This document shows, piece after piece, positions 18,423 through 26,567 of a DNA stretch of 64,000 bases. The DNA is from Dehalococcoidia bacterium (GTDB taxonomy: Bacteria > Chloroflexota > Dehalococcoidia > SpSt-223). The position numbers and the translations under genes are program-made. Below the pieces are notes generated by a model. It did no database searches. It was not told the DNA's origin and saw nothing but the letters and a program-made list of their open reading frames with translations. How positions within the stretch are numbered: the first letter of the stretch is position 1; every line of letters begins with the position of its first letter. The DNA is taken from positions 327,008 through 391,007 of the forward strand of contig JANWZD010000001.1 in the NCBI GenBank assembly GCA_025054935.1. The letters run 5' to 3'.

Positions 18423-19636
18423 CGCGCAGCGGTTGTCCGATACACCTTGAGGATGAGATGCACTGTGGTGTCCCACGACTGACGAGCGACGACGTGGGAG
18501 CGCAGGGCACGGCCGAGCTGCTCGCGCCGGACGGGGTCGGCGATCAGTTCGCCGAGCCGGTCCGCCAACGAGTGGGGATCGCCCTGCCGGGCATACACCC
18601 CGAGGTCGCCGAGGATCTCGCGGGCAACCGGCGTATCAAAGGCGACGGTCGGCAAGCCGGCCGCTTGGTAATTGAGAAGCTTGCCGTTCCCCTCCGTCTC
18701 GGAAAGCTTGGGCGAGACGGCAATGTCGCCAATGAGAAGGTAGTCCGGCGCTTCGCGGTACGGGATCCGTCCCGTAAACGTAACCCGGCTTGCGATGCCG
18801 AGTTCGGCGGCGATGCGGCTGTAGGTGTCTTCGCCGGGGAAACCCATCACGAGGTAGTGGGCATCGACCCCGCGCCGAGTGAGCAGCGTGGCCGCTTCGA
18901 GCAGCTTGCTCGTGCCCTGATACTCGGAGAGCAAGCCGAGGTAGACGACCACCGGCCGGCCTTCCGGGATGCCGAGCCGAGCGCGCAGGGCGGCGATCCG
19001 CTGCAGGTCGGGGTGCTCCCAGCGCGGGATGAATCGATGCGGGTCCACCGAGTCGGGAACGGTCGCAATGCGCGAGGGAGGAACATCGAACTGCTCTGCC
19101 AAGATCGTCGCCGCGTTCTGGGAACTGGTGATGATCGCGTCGGGCAGGCGCGTGATCAGCCGCTCCAGCCGCAGCAGGGGGCGATACCACGGGCTCCCGC
19201 GCGAGAGCCAGCCATGGTCGATCATCTCGCTGGTGAGGCTTCCCTGAAAGTCGAAGATCAGGGGGATCCGGAGCGGGCGGGCGACCAACGCCCCGATTAG
19301 CGCGCCCTCATGAAGGTGGGCATGGATCACTGTGGGCCGCAGCCGAAGCGCGACGTGAAGGGTCCGCACCGCAAGGAGCAGGTCGAACAGGGGCTTCCGT
19401 TTCGACGGCCCGGCCTTGATCGACTGGAGGATCGGCAGCGGGAATGCTCGACGCACATCGAGCGCGGGCGGGTCGTCGCCGGACGGGTAGGTGACGATGG
19501 TGACGCGGTGGCCGAGCCGGCGAAGCGCCTCGCTCTCTTCCAGGATCCGAACGTGACAGCCGTAATCAGCGAAGAAGGAGGTGGGCGCGATCTTGAGAAC
19601 GGTCCAGCGCTCGAGCGCTTCCCGCTGCCCGCTCAC
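18419..19636 (-). CDS. Glycosyltransferase family 4
   Basis: 405 residues with the GT-B two-domain layout. N-terminal DYGCHVRILEESEALRRLGH and HAHLHEGALIGAL; C-terminal PVVVYLGLLSEYQGT, FTGRIPYREAPDYL and the donor-binding SETEGNGKLLNYQAAGLP with its Glu. It transfers a sugar from an NDP-sugar, likely the product of the next gene, in surface glycan synthesis. Confidence 0.9.
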   Translation of the reverse strand: MSGQREALERWTVLKIAPTSFFADYGCHVRILEESEALRRLGHRVTIVTYPSGDDPPALDVRRAFPLPILQSIKAGPSKRKPLFDLLLAVRTLHVALRLRPTVIHAHLHEGALIGALVARPLRIPLIFDFQGSLTSEMIDHGWLSRGSPWYRPLLRLERLITRLPDAIITSSQNAATILAEQFDVPPSRIATVPDSVDPHRFIPRWEHPDLQRIAALRARLGIPEGRPVVVYLGLLSEYQGTSKLLEAATLLTRRGVDAHYLVMGFPGEDTYSRIAAELGIASRVTFTGRIPYREAPDYLLIGDIAVSPKLSETEGNGKLLNYQAAGLPTVAFDTPVAREILGDLGVYARQGDPHSLADRLGELIADPVRREQLGRALRSHVVARQSWDTTVHLILKVYRTTAAR

Positions 19637-19651
19637 TCGCGCCCCCCGCAG

Positions 19652-19864
19652 CTAGCGGCTGCGCGGGGAAAACGCGGCGCCCGAGTTGATCGGCTCGTTG
19701 ATGAACACATCGCCGTTACGGATCTTGATGTTGAAGCCGCAAGCCGGGTTTGTGCACACCCATGCTTTGTAGTGGATCGGAGCTCCTTGACTGCCAAAAT
19801 CGGAAAGAGGTAGGAGATCCCCGGTCTTGCACTGTTGACAACGTGGCCAGTGGAGTGGCTCCAT
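19652..19864 (-). CDS. Small zinc-ribbon protein
   Basis: 70 residues. Two cysteine pairs, CQQC near residue 9 and CTNPAC near residue 36, form a probable zinc ribbon. The ATG at 19864 follows GGAGAAG. It is the first gene upstream of the glycosyltransferase string. Small zinc ribbons of this sort are often of unknown role. A second, unrelated-looking one occurs at 31242. Confidence 0.6.
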   Translation of the reverse strand: MEPLHWPRCQQCKTGDLLPLSDFGSQGAPIHYKAWVCTNPACGFNIKIRNGDVFINEPINSGAAFSPRSR

Positions 19865-20358
19865 GATCTTCTCCGTCCTCGACGCGCGACGTCGCTGGAA
19901 CCGCCCACGGCTCGCCTCGATTATTCCTTGGCGGCGGCGAGTATACTCGAGGCGCCGGTGCCGGGCAACCGTGCCCGTGCTTGCTGCTCCTCATTGAGGA
20001 GGGGGAACGGGGCGGGTCGCTCGCTGAATGATACGGCACAACTTCTGGAACTGGCGCCCCCAGCCAGCAGCGCGCGCAAGGCCCACCCCGCAAAGCGCTG
20101 CCGGCGGGCAAGGGTGCGGCGTCTGCCGACAGTTCCTCTTCGCAGCTTCTGCGCCGCGGCCCTCTCCTCCGCCGGTGCGGGGCGCCCCCGCTGGACAAGG
20201 CAGCGCCCTCCCGGGGGCCAGCCCGTTCCCGCGGACGAACGGGCAGCGCGCCGGGCACCAGGTTCAGAGCGCGACGACTGCGCTGGACATTCGTTTCGTC
20301 GCCGCATCATCGCCTCGTTCTCCAGCCTTGAAGGCGCTCCGCGCATGGATTTGGGGTC
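19865..20358. other. Intergenic region with no recognised gene
   Basis: About 490 bp between the divergent zinc-ribbon gene and the RNA unit. Open frames here are short, arginine-rich and show no domain; no repeat or tRNA was seen. Confidence 0.5.
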
Positions 20359-20387
20359 TTGACACGCCCAAAAGGGCGCGATATAGT
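20359..20387 (+). promoter_or_regulatory. Strong sigma70-type promoter for a noncoding RNA
   Basis: TTGACA (20359-20364), a 17-nt spacer and TATAGT (20382-20387). Both hexamers and the spacing are near consensus. The predicted transcription start is about 20394. It is followed by no good ORF before the terminator at 20514-20549. Confidence 0.8.
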
Positions 20388-20393
20388 GTGGTC

Positions 20394-20553
20394 GCGACGA
20401 AGGGTAGGCGCGAGGCTGGGCGTCGGGAGACGCCGGATGGGATCCCGCGACGAGCGGAGCGGTGAGGTAAACTCGAGTGCGAGTGTGTAGCGCCTACACC
20501 AGACGGCGTCGGCAAAGGAGAGGCGGGGTCAATCCCCCGCCTCTCCTTTAGTA
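20394..20553 (+). ncRNA. Candidate structured noncoding RNA or leader RNA (unassigned class)
   Basis: A transcript of about 155-160 nt is bounded by a near-consensus promoter and an intrinsic terminator. Visible structure: a closing helix between GGTAGGCGC near 20403-20411 and GCGCCTACACC near 20490-20500; a 6-bp hairpin GGCGTC/GACGCC (20419-20434, GGGA loop); a CTCG/CGAG hairpin near 20472-20483. The segment GACGCCG (20429-20435) can pair instead with CGGCGTC (20504-20510) just before the terminator, so two exclusive folds are possible. It lies 80 nt upstream of the dehydrogenase/cupin fusion and could be an attenuating leader or an independent sRNA. I tried 6S, SRP, tmRNA, RNase P and common riboswitch motifs and recognised none. 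Confidence 0.6.
20514..20549 (+). terminator. Intrinsic terminator of the noncoding RNA
   Basis: A perfect 15-bp stem, AAAGGAGAGGCGGGG (20514-20528) with CCCCGCCTCTCCTTT (20535-20549), and a 6-nt loop. The downstream T run is short, but the stem ends in its own AAA/TTT. Confidence 0.8.
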
Positions 20554-20632
20554 TTTGGCAGAGTGCTCCTCGGGCGCAGCATATCTCTGCATGGACGCAT
20601 GCTCCTCTGCTTGCGCTTCTGGGAGTTCGCGC

Positions 20633-21982
20633 ATGAGCCATGAGGTCACGCTGATCCCCGGCGATGGGATTGGGCCGGAAGTGACCGCCGCAGCCCGGCG
20701 CGTCATCGACGCAAGCGGCGTGTCGATCCGCTGGCAGGAGAAGCTGGCAGGACAGGCAGCGGTGGACGCCGGCGGCGACCCGCTGCCTCCCGATACGCTC
20801 GAGTCGATCCGGCAGACGAAAGTCGCGCTGAAAGGGCCGACTGCCACCCCGATCGGCGCGGGCTTCCGAAGCATCAATGTGGCCCTCCGTCAAGCGCTTG
20901 AGCTCTACGCAAATGTCCGTCCCGTGCGGTCGTACCGCGGGATCCGCTCCCCGTTCGAGGATGTCGATCTCGTCATCATCCGCGAAAACACCGAGGACCT
21001 CTACGTCGGGATCGAGCATCAGGTCGATGACCTCGGCGCAGTCGGGTTCAAGATCACCACCCGCAAAGGCTCAGAACGGATCGCGCGCTTTGCATTCGAG
21101 TACGCAAAACGCTTTGGCCGCCGAACCGTCACCGCCGTGCACAAGGCGAACATTTTCCATGCCAGCGACGGCCTCTTTCTCGCCTCCTGCCGCCGCATTG
21201 CCGGGAGCTATCCCGAAATCGAGTATCAGGAACGGCTGGTTGATAACCTCGCCGTGCAGATGATCCGGCGTCCCCGCGATTTCGATGTCCTGCTCCTACC
21301 GAACCTGTATGGCGACATCTATTCAGACCTCTGCGCCGGGCTCGTCGGCGGCCTCGGGGTCGCGCCCGGCGCCAACATCGGAGAGCACGGCGCAATCTTC
21401 GAGGCGGTTCACGGCACCGCCCCCGATATCGCGGGCAAGAACCTCGCCAACCCGACCGCGATGATCCTTTCGGCGGTGATGATGCTCGAACATCTGGGCG
21501 AATTCGATGCCGCCGCCCGGATCACCGCCGCCGTAGAGGCAGTTCTCGCGGAAGGATGGGCCGTTACACGGGATCTCGGCGGCGAGGCGACGACTACGGC
21601 GATGACCGACGCCATCATCAAACGCCTCGAGACGACCCGCGGCGCTACGCGAGCGCCTCTCGACGAGAATAGCCGGGTTGCCGATGTCCTCCGCGCCGCC
21701 GCAACGGCCGGCCACGACGGCCCCGTCTGGAATGCGACCACCCCTGATTTTCACCTGACGGTGGTCTCCTACCGCGACAACCGCGGCTCCAGCTCGCATG
21801 TCAACCCTGAGTTTGATCAGCTGGTCGTGGTCCTCGAGGGCGAGGGGGTGCTTGAGATCGCCGGCGAGCGCTATCCCCTCCATGCCGGTGAAGTCGCTTA
21901 TCTCCCGAAAGGAACGCGCCGCCAGATCCGCGCCGACGGCGACCGTCTGGTCTATCTCGTGGTCAATCGCCGTCCTTCCTAG
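20633..21982 (+). CDS. Isocitrate/isopropylmalate dehydrogenase family enzyme fused to a C-terminal cupin domain
   Basis: 449 residues. Residues 1 to about 335 are a beta-decarboxylating dehydrogenase: LIPGDGIGPEV, the RENTEDLYVGIEHQ block, the catalytic VHKANIF Lys, YGDIYSDLCAGLVGGLG and the NAD-binding HGTAPDIAGKNLANP. RENTEDLYVGIE favours an NAD-dependent isocitrate dehydrogenase. From about 374 to the end is a cupin: SSHVNPEFDQLVVVLEGEG and GEVAYLPKGTRRQI. Such a fusion is unusual and may give small-ligand regulation. The ATG at 20633 has GGGAG upstream. It lies 80 nt after the RNA terminator, so read-through control is conceivable. Confidence 0.88.
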   Translation: MSHEVTLIPGDGIGPEVTAAARRVIDASGVSIRWQEKLAGQAAVDAGGDPLPPDTLESIRQTKVALKGPTATPIGAGFRSINVALRQALELYANVRPVRSYRGIRSPFEDVDLVIIRENTEDLYVGIEHQVDDLGAVGFKITTRKGSERIARFAFEYAKRFGRRTVTAVHKANIFHASDGLFLASCRRIAGSYPEIEYQERLVDNLAVQMIRRPRDFDVLLLPNLYGDIYSDLCAGLVGGLGVAPGANIGEHGAIFEAVHGTAPDIAGKNLANPTAMILSAVMMLEHLGEFDAAARITAAVEAVLAEGWAVTRDLGGEATTTAMTDAIIKRLETTRGATRAPLDENSRVADVLRAAATAGHDGPVWNATTPDFHLTVVSYRDNRGSSSHVNPEFDQLVVVLEGEGVLEIAGERYPLHAGEVAYLPKGTRRQIRADGDRLVYLVVNRRPS

Positions 21983-22128
21983 GCGCGGGCGATCGCTGCC
22001 GCCGCTCTGCCCATTTTCTTCGGCGCGCTGCCCCAGCCGGATCCGCTACTGTTCCGGCATCAGGCGCACCACCGTTTGCCCGCACGATGTGCGCTTCCGC
22101 CGCCATCCACGCGGGAGGCGAGGGACCG

Positions 22129-22770
22129 ATGCTGCTGCTTGACTCGGCCAACCCGGAAGAGGCGCGTCGCGCCGCAACGCTGGGCTATGTTCACGGCGCC
22201 ACAACCAACCCGCTCCTCATCGCGCGCAGCGGCATGTCCGGCCGGGCGGTGATCGAAGCGCTGCTCGCTGCGCTGCCCGGCCCCGTGTTCTACCAGCCAG
22301 TTGCCGACCGCGTCGACGCGATGGTGGCGGAGGGTCGCCACATCCTCGCTCTCGCTCCCGACCGCGTCGTCCTCAAGCTCCCCTGCACCCCGGCAGGCCT
22401 TGCTGCGGGGGCAGCGCTGCGCAACCACGCGATCTTCAGCGTCACGGCAGTGTTCACGCCAGCGCAGGCGATCGTCGCGGCCGCGGTCGGCGCGCGCTAC
22501 ATCATTCCGTATCTGAGCCGTCTGAACCGAGCGGCGGGGAACGGCGCCGCCGTAATCGAGCAGATGGCAGCGGTAGCAGGAGAAGCAGACCTGCTTGTCG
22601 CTAGCCTCAAGTCGGTGGATGAGGCGGTTCGCGCCCGGCGCGCCGGCGCCCGCCACCTGACCTTGCCGCTGTCGCTGCTGGAAGAAATGGCCGTCAGCCC
22701 GCTGACGGAACTCGTCGTGGAGGAATTTCGCCGTGCCGGCGCGCGCGTCGATGAGGCAGCTGCACGCTGA
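22129..22770 (+). CDS. Transaldolase / fructose-6-phosphate aldolase-like protein
   Basis: 213 residues, the size of the short TalC/MipB branch. GATTNPLLIARSG is the N-terminal signature. VVLKLPCTPAG carries Lys83, the Schiff-base lysine position, and FSVTAVFTPAQA and RYIIPYLSRLNR follow the barrel order. The start at 22129 begins the conserved MLLLDSANPEEA segment. It acts on phosphorylated sugars by aldol cleavage or transfer; transaldolase and fructose-6-phosphate aldolase activities cannot be told apart from this sequence. Confidence 0.83.
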   Translation: MLLLDSANPEEARRAATLGYVHGATTNPLLIARSGMSGRAVIEALLAALPGPVFYQPVADRVDAMVAEGRHILALAPDRVVLKLPCTPAGLAAGAALRNHAIFSVTAVFTPAQAIVAAAVGARYIIPYLSRLNRAAGNGAAVIEQMAAVAGEADLLVASLKSVDEAVRARRAGARHLTLPLSLLEEMAVSPLTELVVEEFRRAGARVDEAAAR

Positions 22771-22850
22771 CCGTTTCAGTCGGATCGCGCCGTAGAGTAC
22801 AATGGGATGCCGCCGGGAAAAGCGGCAAGCGTTCGGTAGAGGAAGAGACC

Positions 22851-24320
22851 ATGGCGAAGTACGATCTCGCGATCTTGAACGGTACCCTCGTCATCCCCTT
22901 TGTCGGGCCGGTTCGAGCCGATGTCGCAGCGCGCGACGGGAAGATCGTCGCTATCCATGACGCCATCGCTCCTTCCGAAGCGGACCAAGTCGTCGATGCG
23001 AAAGGGAAGCTCGTCTTCCCAGGCGCCGTCGACTCGCACTTCCATATCGGGATCTACCGGCCGATCTCGGTCGATGCGGAGAGCGAGACGATGTCCGCGC
23101 TGGTCGGTGGGGTGACTTCAATCCTCAGCTACTTCCGCACGGGTCACCACTACCTCGACAAGACCGGGCCCTATCGCGAGATCTATCCTGAGGTGCTCGA
23201 GGCGACCGCGGGACACGCCTACACCGATTACGGGTATCACATCGGTATCATGACGAGCGCCCAGATCGAGGAGATCGACTGGCTCGTGGGCGAGATGGGG
23301 GTCGCCTCGTTCAAGTACTTCATGTTCTACAAGGGGCTTAACCTCTCTGCCTCATCGACAGCTGGGCTGTCGTACACCATGAGCGATGTCTATGACCTCG
23401 GTCATCTCTACCGCTACATGCAGGCGGTCGTTCGCGCCAAGCTGAAATACAAGCAGCGGATCAGCCTCTCTCTCCACGCCGAGCATGCTGAGATCATCCG
23501 GACGATGATCGATGAGGTGAAGGAACTCGGCCTTCAAGGGCTCGAAGCGTATCACCGGGCGCGGCCGCCGTTCCAAGAGCGGCTGGCGATCGCCGAGGCG
23601 GCGCTGCTTGCCGATGTGACCCAGTGTCCGATCAACCTGCTCCACCTCTCGAGCGCCGAGGCACTGCAGGGCGGGATGAAGGCGCGGCTGGACTATCCCT
23701 CGCTCGACATTCAACTTGAGACCACCCTCCATCATCTCTGCTTGACCTTTGAAACGGCGCACGGCGGGATCGAGAGCGCCAAGGTGAATCCGCCCATCCG
23801 AACAAAGGAAGACAACGAGGCGCTCTGGGCCGGCGTTCTGCGCGGGGATATCGACCAAGTGGTGTCGGACCATGCCTGCTGCATGTTTGAGATGAAGCAA
23901 GGAGGGGTCTGGGAGGCCCAGCCGGGCTTCGGCGGCACGAGCTTGATCTACCCGGTGATGGTCTCCGAAGGCTACCACAAGCGCGGACTGCCGCTCGCGC
24001 GCGTCGCGGAACTGGTGAGCGCTCAGCCGGCACGGAACTACGGCCTCTACCCGCGCAAAGGCACGATCGCAATCGGCTCGGATGCAGACTTCGCGGTCGT
24101 CGACCCCGAGTTGGAGCAGACCGTGCACACCGAACTGCTCCTTTCGGCGCAAGACCACACCCCGTTCGAGGGCTATCACCTCAAGGGGTGGCCCGTTCAG
24201 ACAATCCGCGCCGGCAAGGTGATGTTCGACCGCGGCAAAGTAGTTGGGAAGCCGGACGGTCAGTATCTGCGGCGGCCGGACGCCCTCTTCAGCGCCAAGC
24301 GCGAGCCCGTTCCGGCGTAG
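22851..24320 (+). CDS. Cyclic amidohydrolase (dihydropyrimidinase/hydantoinase/dihydroorotase-like)
   Basis: 489 residues. An amidohydrolase barrel with a flanking beta-sandwich: VFPGAVDSHFHIG holds His63 and His65, ASFKYFMFYKG supplies the lysine usually carboxylated to bridge two metals, SLHAEHAE and NLLHLSS give the other histidines, and QVVSDHACC the catalytic Asp. Members hydrolyse cyclic amides such as dihydropyrimidines, hydantoins or allantoin. The motif set fits the D-hydantoinase/dihydropyrimidinase group, but substrate choice is not readable. RBS GAGGAAGAG precedes 22851, and a TACAAT -10-like box lies at 22798-22803. It shares a likely substrate class with the HyuA/HyuB microcompartment enzymes 32 kb away. 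Confidence 0.87.
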   Translation: MAKYDLAILNGTLVIPFVGPVRADVAARDGKIVAIHDAIAPSEADQVVDAKGKLVFPGAVDSHFHIGIYRPISVDAESETMSALVGGVTSILSYFRTGHHYLDKTGPYREIYPEVLEATAGHAYTDYGYHIGIMTSAQIEEIDWLVGEMGVASFKYFMFYKGLNLSASSTAGLSYTMSDVYDLGHLYRYMQAVVRAKLKYKQRISLSLHAEHAEIIRTMIDEVKELGLQGLEAYHRARPPFQERLAIAEAALLADVTQCPINLLHLSSAEALQGGMKARLDYPSLDIQLETTLHHLCLTFETAHGGIESAKVNPPIRTKEDNEALWAGVLRGDIDQVVSDHACCMFEMKQGGVWEAQPGFGGTSLIYPVMVSEGYHKRGLPLARVAELVSAQPARNYGLYPRKGTIAIGSDADFAVVDPELEQTVHTELLLSAQDHTPFEGYHLKGWPVQTIRAGKVMFDRGKVVGKPDGQYLRRPDALFSAKREPVPA

Positions 24321-24442
24321 GGCGACGCCGGCACCGCGCGCCCGTGCGGGCGACTGGAGGGCGGGCGCGCGTTCTCCAGCTGGGCGCTCCCCGCCGCGCG
24401 GGCGCACTCTTCGGCCGCTCCGCCCCGTGGCGAAACCCCCAG

Positions 24443-25288
24443 TCAGTTGCCCGTGATGAGATAACTCAGGACGCGGTCGGCGGTGTGGGGTGCCCACGCG
24501 TCGAACCCGCGCCACCGTCCGTACTTCGGGCGGAGCGCGTCGGCCGCGCCCATGCAGACCGACCTCCAGATGCGTTCGGTCATCGCGACGCCGTCCTCGC
24601 CTGGGAGCGGGGTCTGACCATCGACCGCGGCGTAGAGCCGCGCCGTTGCTGCGAGCAGGTCGGCATAGAAGCTGCGGTTCCAGCCAATCCACTCGGCGCG
24701 GTCTGGACCCGCGTGACCGCCGAGAACGAGGTCGGCGTTCAGGGCGATGCAGCAGTCAAGCGTATGGAGGAGCCCGGCGAAATCGGTGTCCGGCAGATTT
24801 CGGTAAGGGGCGAGACCAGGCTCAACGAGGTCGCTGAACAGCAGCAGCCGCCCGCCGTCTGTCTCGAGGATCAGCCCGATATTCGAGGCCGAGTGATTGG
24901 GGCCGAAGTACCGGACGCCAATCCGATGGGTGCCGAAGCGCAGCTCTTCCTCATCCTGAACGAGTCGCGTTGGCGCAACGATATCCCGGTCGCCGCGAGA
25001 GGCGATCCGCTTCGCGGCGTTCGGGTGTGCGATGATCGCTGCGCCGGGCGCGAGCGCCGATGCGCCGCCGATATGATCGCGATGGTCATGACTGTAGATG
25101 ACGGCGATGATGGGCGCAGTCGTCACGCTGCGGATCGCGGCGCGGAACGCCTGAGCAGCCGTCGGATTGATCGGGTCGACAGCGACCACTCCTTCGCTGG
25201 TGACGAGAAAGAGGCTGGCATAAAACCCAATCGGCCAGCGGAAGAGGTGCACTCCCCTTCCCAGGTCTTCGACCGTCGCGCGCTGCAT
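24443..25288 (-). CDS. MBL-fold metallo-hydrolase
   Basis: 281 residues. The metal motif SHDHRDHIGG (His67, His69, Asp71, His72) is intact, with FGPNHSASNIG and LFSDLVEP giving the further His and Asp ligands and LVLGGHAGP the last His. It belongs to the metallo-beta-lactamase fold; the GPNHSASN segment resembles lactonase/alkyl-sulfatase-like branches more than true lactamases. It is divergent from the CoA transferase genes with only 67 bp between. Confidence 0.83.
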   Translation of the reverse strand: MQRATVEDLGRGVHLFRWPIGFYASLFLVTSEGVVAVDPINPTAAQAFRAAIRSVTTAPIIAVIYSHDHRDHIGGASALAPGAAIIAHPNAAKRIASRGDRDIVAPTRLVQDEEELRFGTHRIGVRYFGPNHSASNIGLILETDGGRLLLFSDLVEPGLAPYRNLPDTDFAGLLHTLDCCIALNADLVLGGHAGPDRAEWIGWNRSFYADLLAATARLYAAVDGQTPLPGEDGVAMTERIWRSVCMGAADALRPKYGRWRGFDAWAPHTADRVLSYLITGN

Positions 25289-25355
25289 CGTCTCCCTCCC
25301 GCCATGATGCTGAATATCCGTTCACCGTTGCCGACGATCCGCTAGGCTTCCGCCA

Positions 25356-26567
25356 ATGAGCGGGTCACTCGCTGCGCTCCGCATTGTGGAGTATGGCCAA
25401 GGGATCGCCGCGCCCTTTGCCGGCAAGCTGCTCGCCGACCTCGGCGCCGACGTGCTGAAGGTCGAGCCTCCCGGCGGCGACCGGCTGCGGCGCCAGCCGC
25501 CCTTCGCCGGCGACCGGCCGGGGACAGAGCGAAGCGGCCCGTTCATCTACCTCAACACGGGCAAGCGGAGCGTCGTTCTCAACCTTGAGACAGAAACCGG
25601 CTGCCTCCTCTTCGAGCGGCTCGTCGCCGAGGCCGACATCCTGATTGAGGACACCGCGGAGGGATGGCTTGCAGCGCGGGGCCTCAGTTCGGCCGAGCTG
25701 CGGCGCCGCTTCCCTCGCTTGATCATCGTCTCGGTGACACCCTTCGGCCGCACGGGGCCGAACCGCGCCTATCGAGGGGACGACCTGATCGGCGCGGCAG
25801 CGTCGGGGCTGGCATATATCGCGCGGCCGCGCGCCTTCGCCGATGTCCACCGCACTCTTCCGCCTCTTCGTCCCCCCGGCAACCAAGCTGCCTTCCTCAC
25901 TGGCCTCGTCGCTGCGCTCGGCGCTCTGCTCGCCGTCTTTCATCGCGCCAGAAGCGGCGCAGGCGATACCGTGGATGTCTCGATGCAGGAAGCCGTGCTC
26001 GCGGCGCTCGGCCCCAGCTTCGCTCATTGGACGTATCAAGGTCACGTTGTGGGACAGCCGGCGCTGCCGGACAGTGCCCCGATCTGCCTTATGCGCTGCC
26101 GCGACGGCTGGGTGTGGCTGCAATGCTCGGAGGAGCATCACTGGCAAGCGTTTGTCGAGATGATGGGCTCGCCGGACTGGGCGCAGTTCGACCTCTTTCG
26201 CGACCGCTTCACGCGCGGGGCAAACTGGGATGCGCTCGAGCCGCTCCTGCTGGAATGGACCCTCCAGCACGATAAGGAAACGATCTTTCGCGAGGCCCAA
26301 GCGCGCCGTATTCCCCACGCCCCGGCCTACACCTTCGAAGAGGTGCTGCGCAACACCCACCTCCTCGCTCGCGCGGCGTTTCCGCGGGTGGCGCACCCGG
26401 TGGCGGGGGAGGTCCGCCTTCCGCGGTCGCCGATCCAGATGGCGGCGACGCCGCCCGTCCTGCGGCGGCCGCCGCTTCTCGGCGAGCACACCGGCGAGGT
26501 GCTTGCGGCGCTCGGCTACCAGCCGGCCGAGATTGCGGCGCTCGCCGCGGGAGGCGTCGTCGTATGA
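25356..26567 (+). CDS. Type III CoA-transferase (CaiB/BaiF family), first of a tandem pair
   Basis: 403 residues. Family features: LRIVEYGQGIAAPFAGKLLADLGADVLKVEPPGGD, YLNTGKRSVVLNLET and the C-terminal FEEVLRNTHLLARAAF. Enzymes of this family move CoA between carboxylic acids through a covalent aspartyl intermediate. The next gene is another copy of equal length and overlaps by four bases, so the pair may form a heteromeric enzyme, as seen for succinyl-CoA transferases of this family. Confidence 0.9.
   Translation: MSGSLAALRIVEYGQGIAAPFAGKLLADLGADVLKVEPPGGDRLRRQPPFAGDRPGTERSGPFIYLNTGKRSVVLNLETETGCLLFERLVAEADILIEDTAEGWLAARGLSSAELRRRFPRLIIVSVTPFGRTGPNRAYRGDDLIGAAASGLAYIARPRAFADVHRTLPPLRPPGNQAAFLTGLVAALGALLAVFHRARSGAGDTVDVSMQEAVLAALGPSFAHWTYQGHVVGQPALPDSAPICLMRCRDGWVWLQCSEEHHWQAFVEMMGSPDWAQFDLFRDRFTRGANWDALEPLLLEWTLQHDKETIFREAQARRIPHAPAYTFEEVLRNTHLLARAAFPRVAHPVAGEVRLPRSPIQMAATPPVLRRPPLLGEHTGEVLAALGYQPAEIAALAAGGVVV

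Noticed and set aside
20394-20553. Assignment of the RNA to 6S, SRP, tmRNA, RNase P or a common riboswitch
   Set aside because: None of the hallmark motifs of these families was found by eye; left unassigned.
20633-21982. A link between the dehydrogenase cupin and EutQ, which also has a cupin
   Set aside because: The cupin is fused behind a dehydrogenase, lacks the EutQ-like N-module and is 36 kb from the BMC genes.
24337-24370. A GC-rich inverted repeat GCGCGCCCG / CGGGCGCGC between convergent genes as a terminator
   Set aside because: The arms are separated by a long loop and no T run follows; it could be chance in this base composition.
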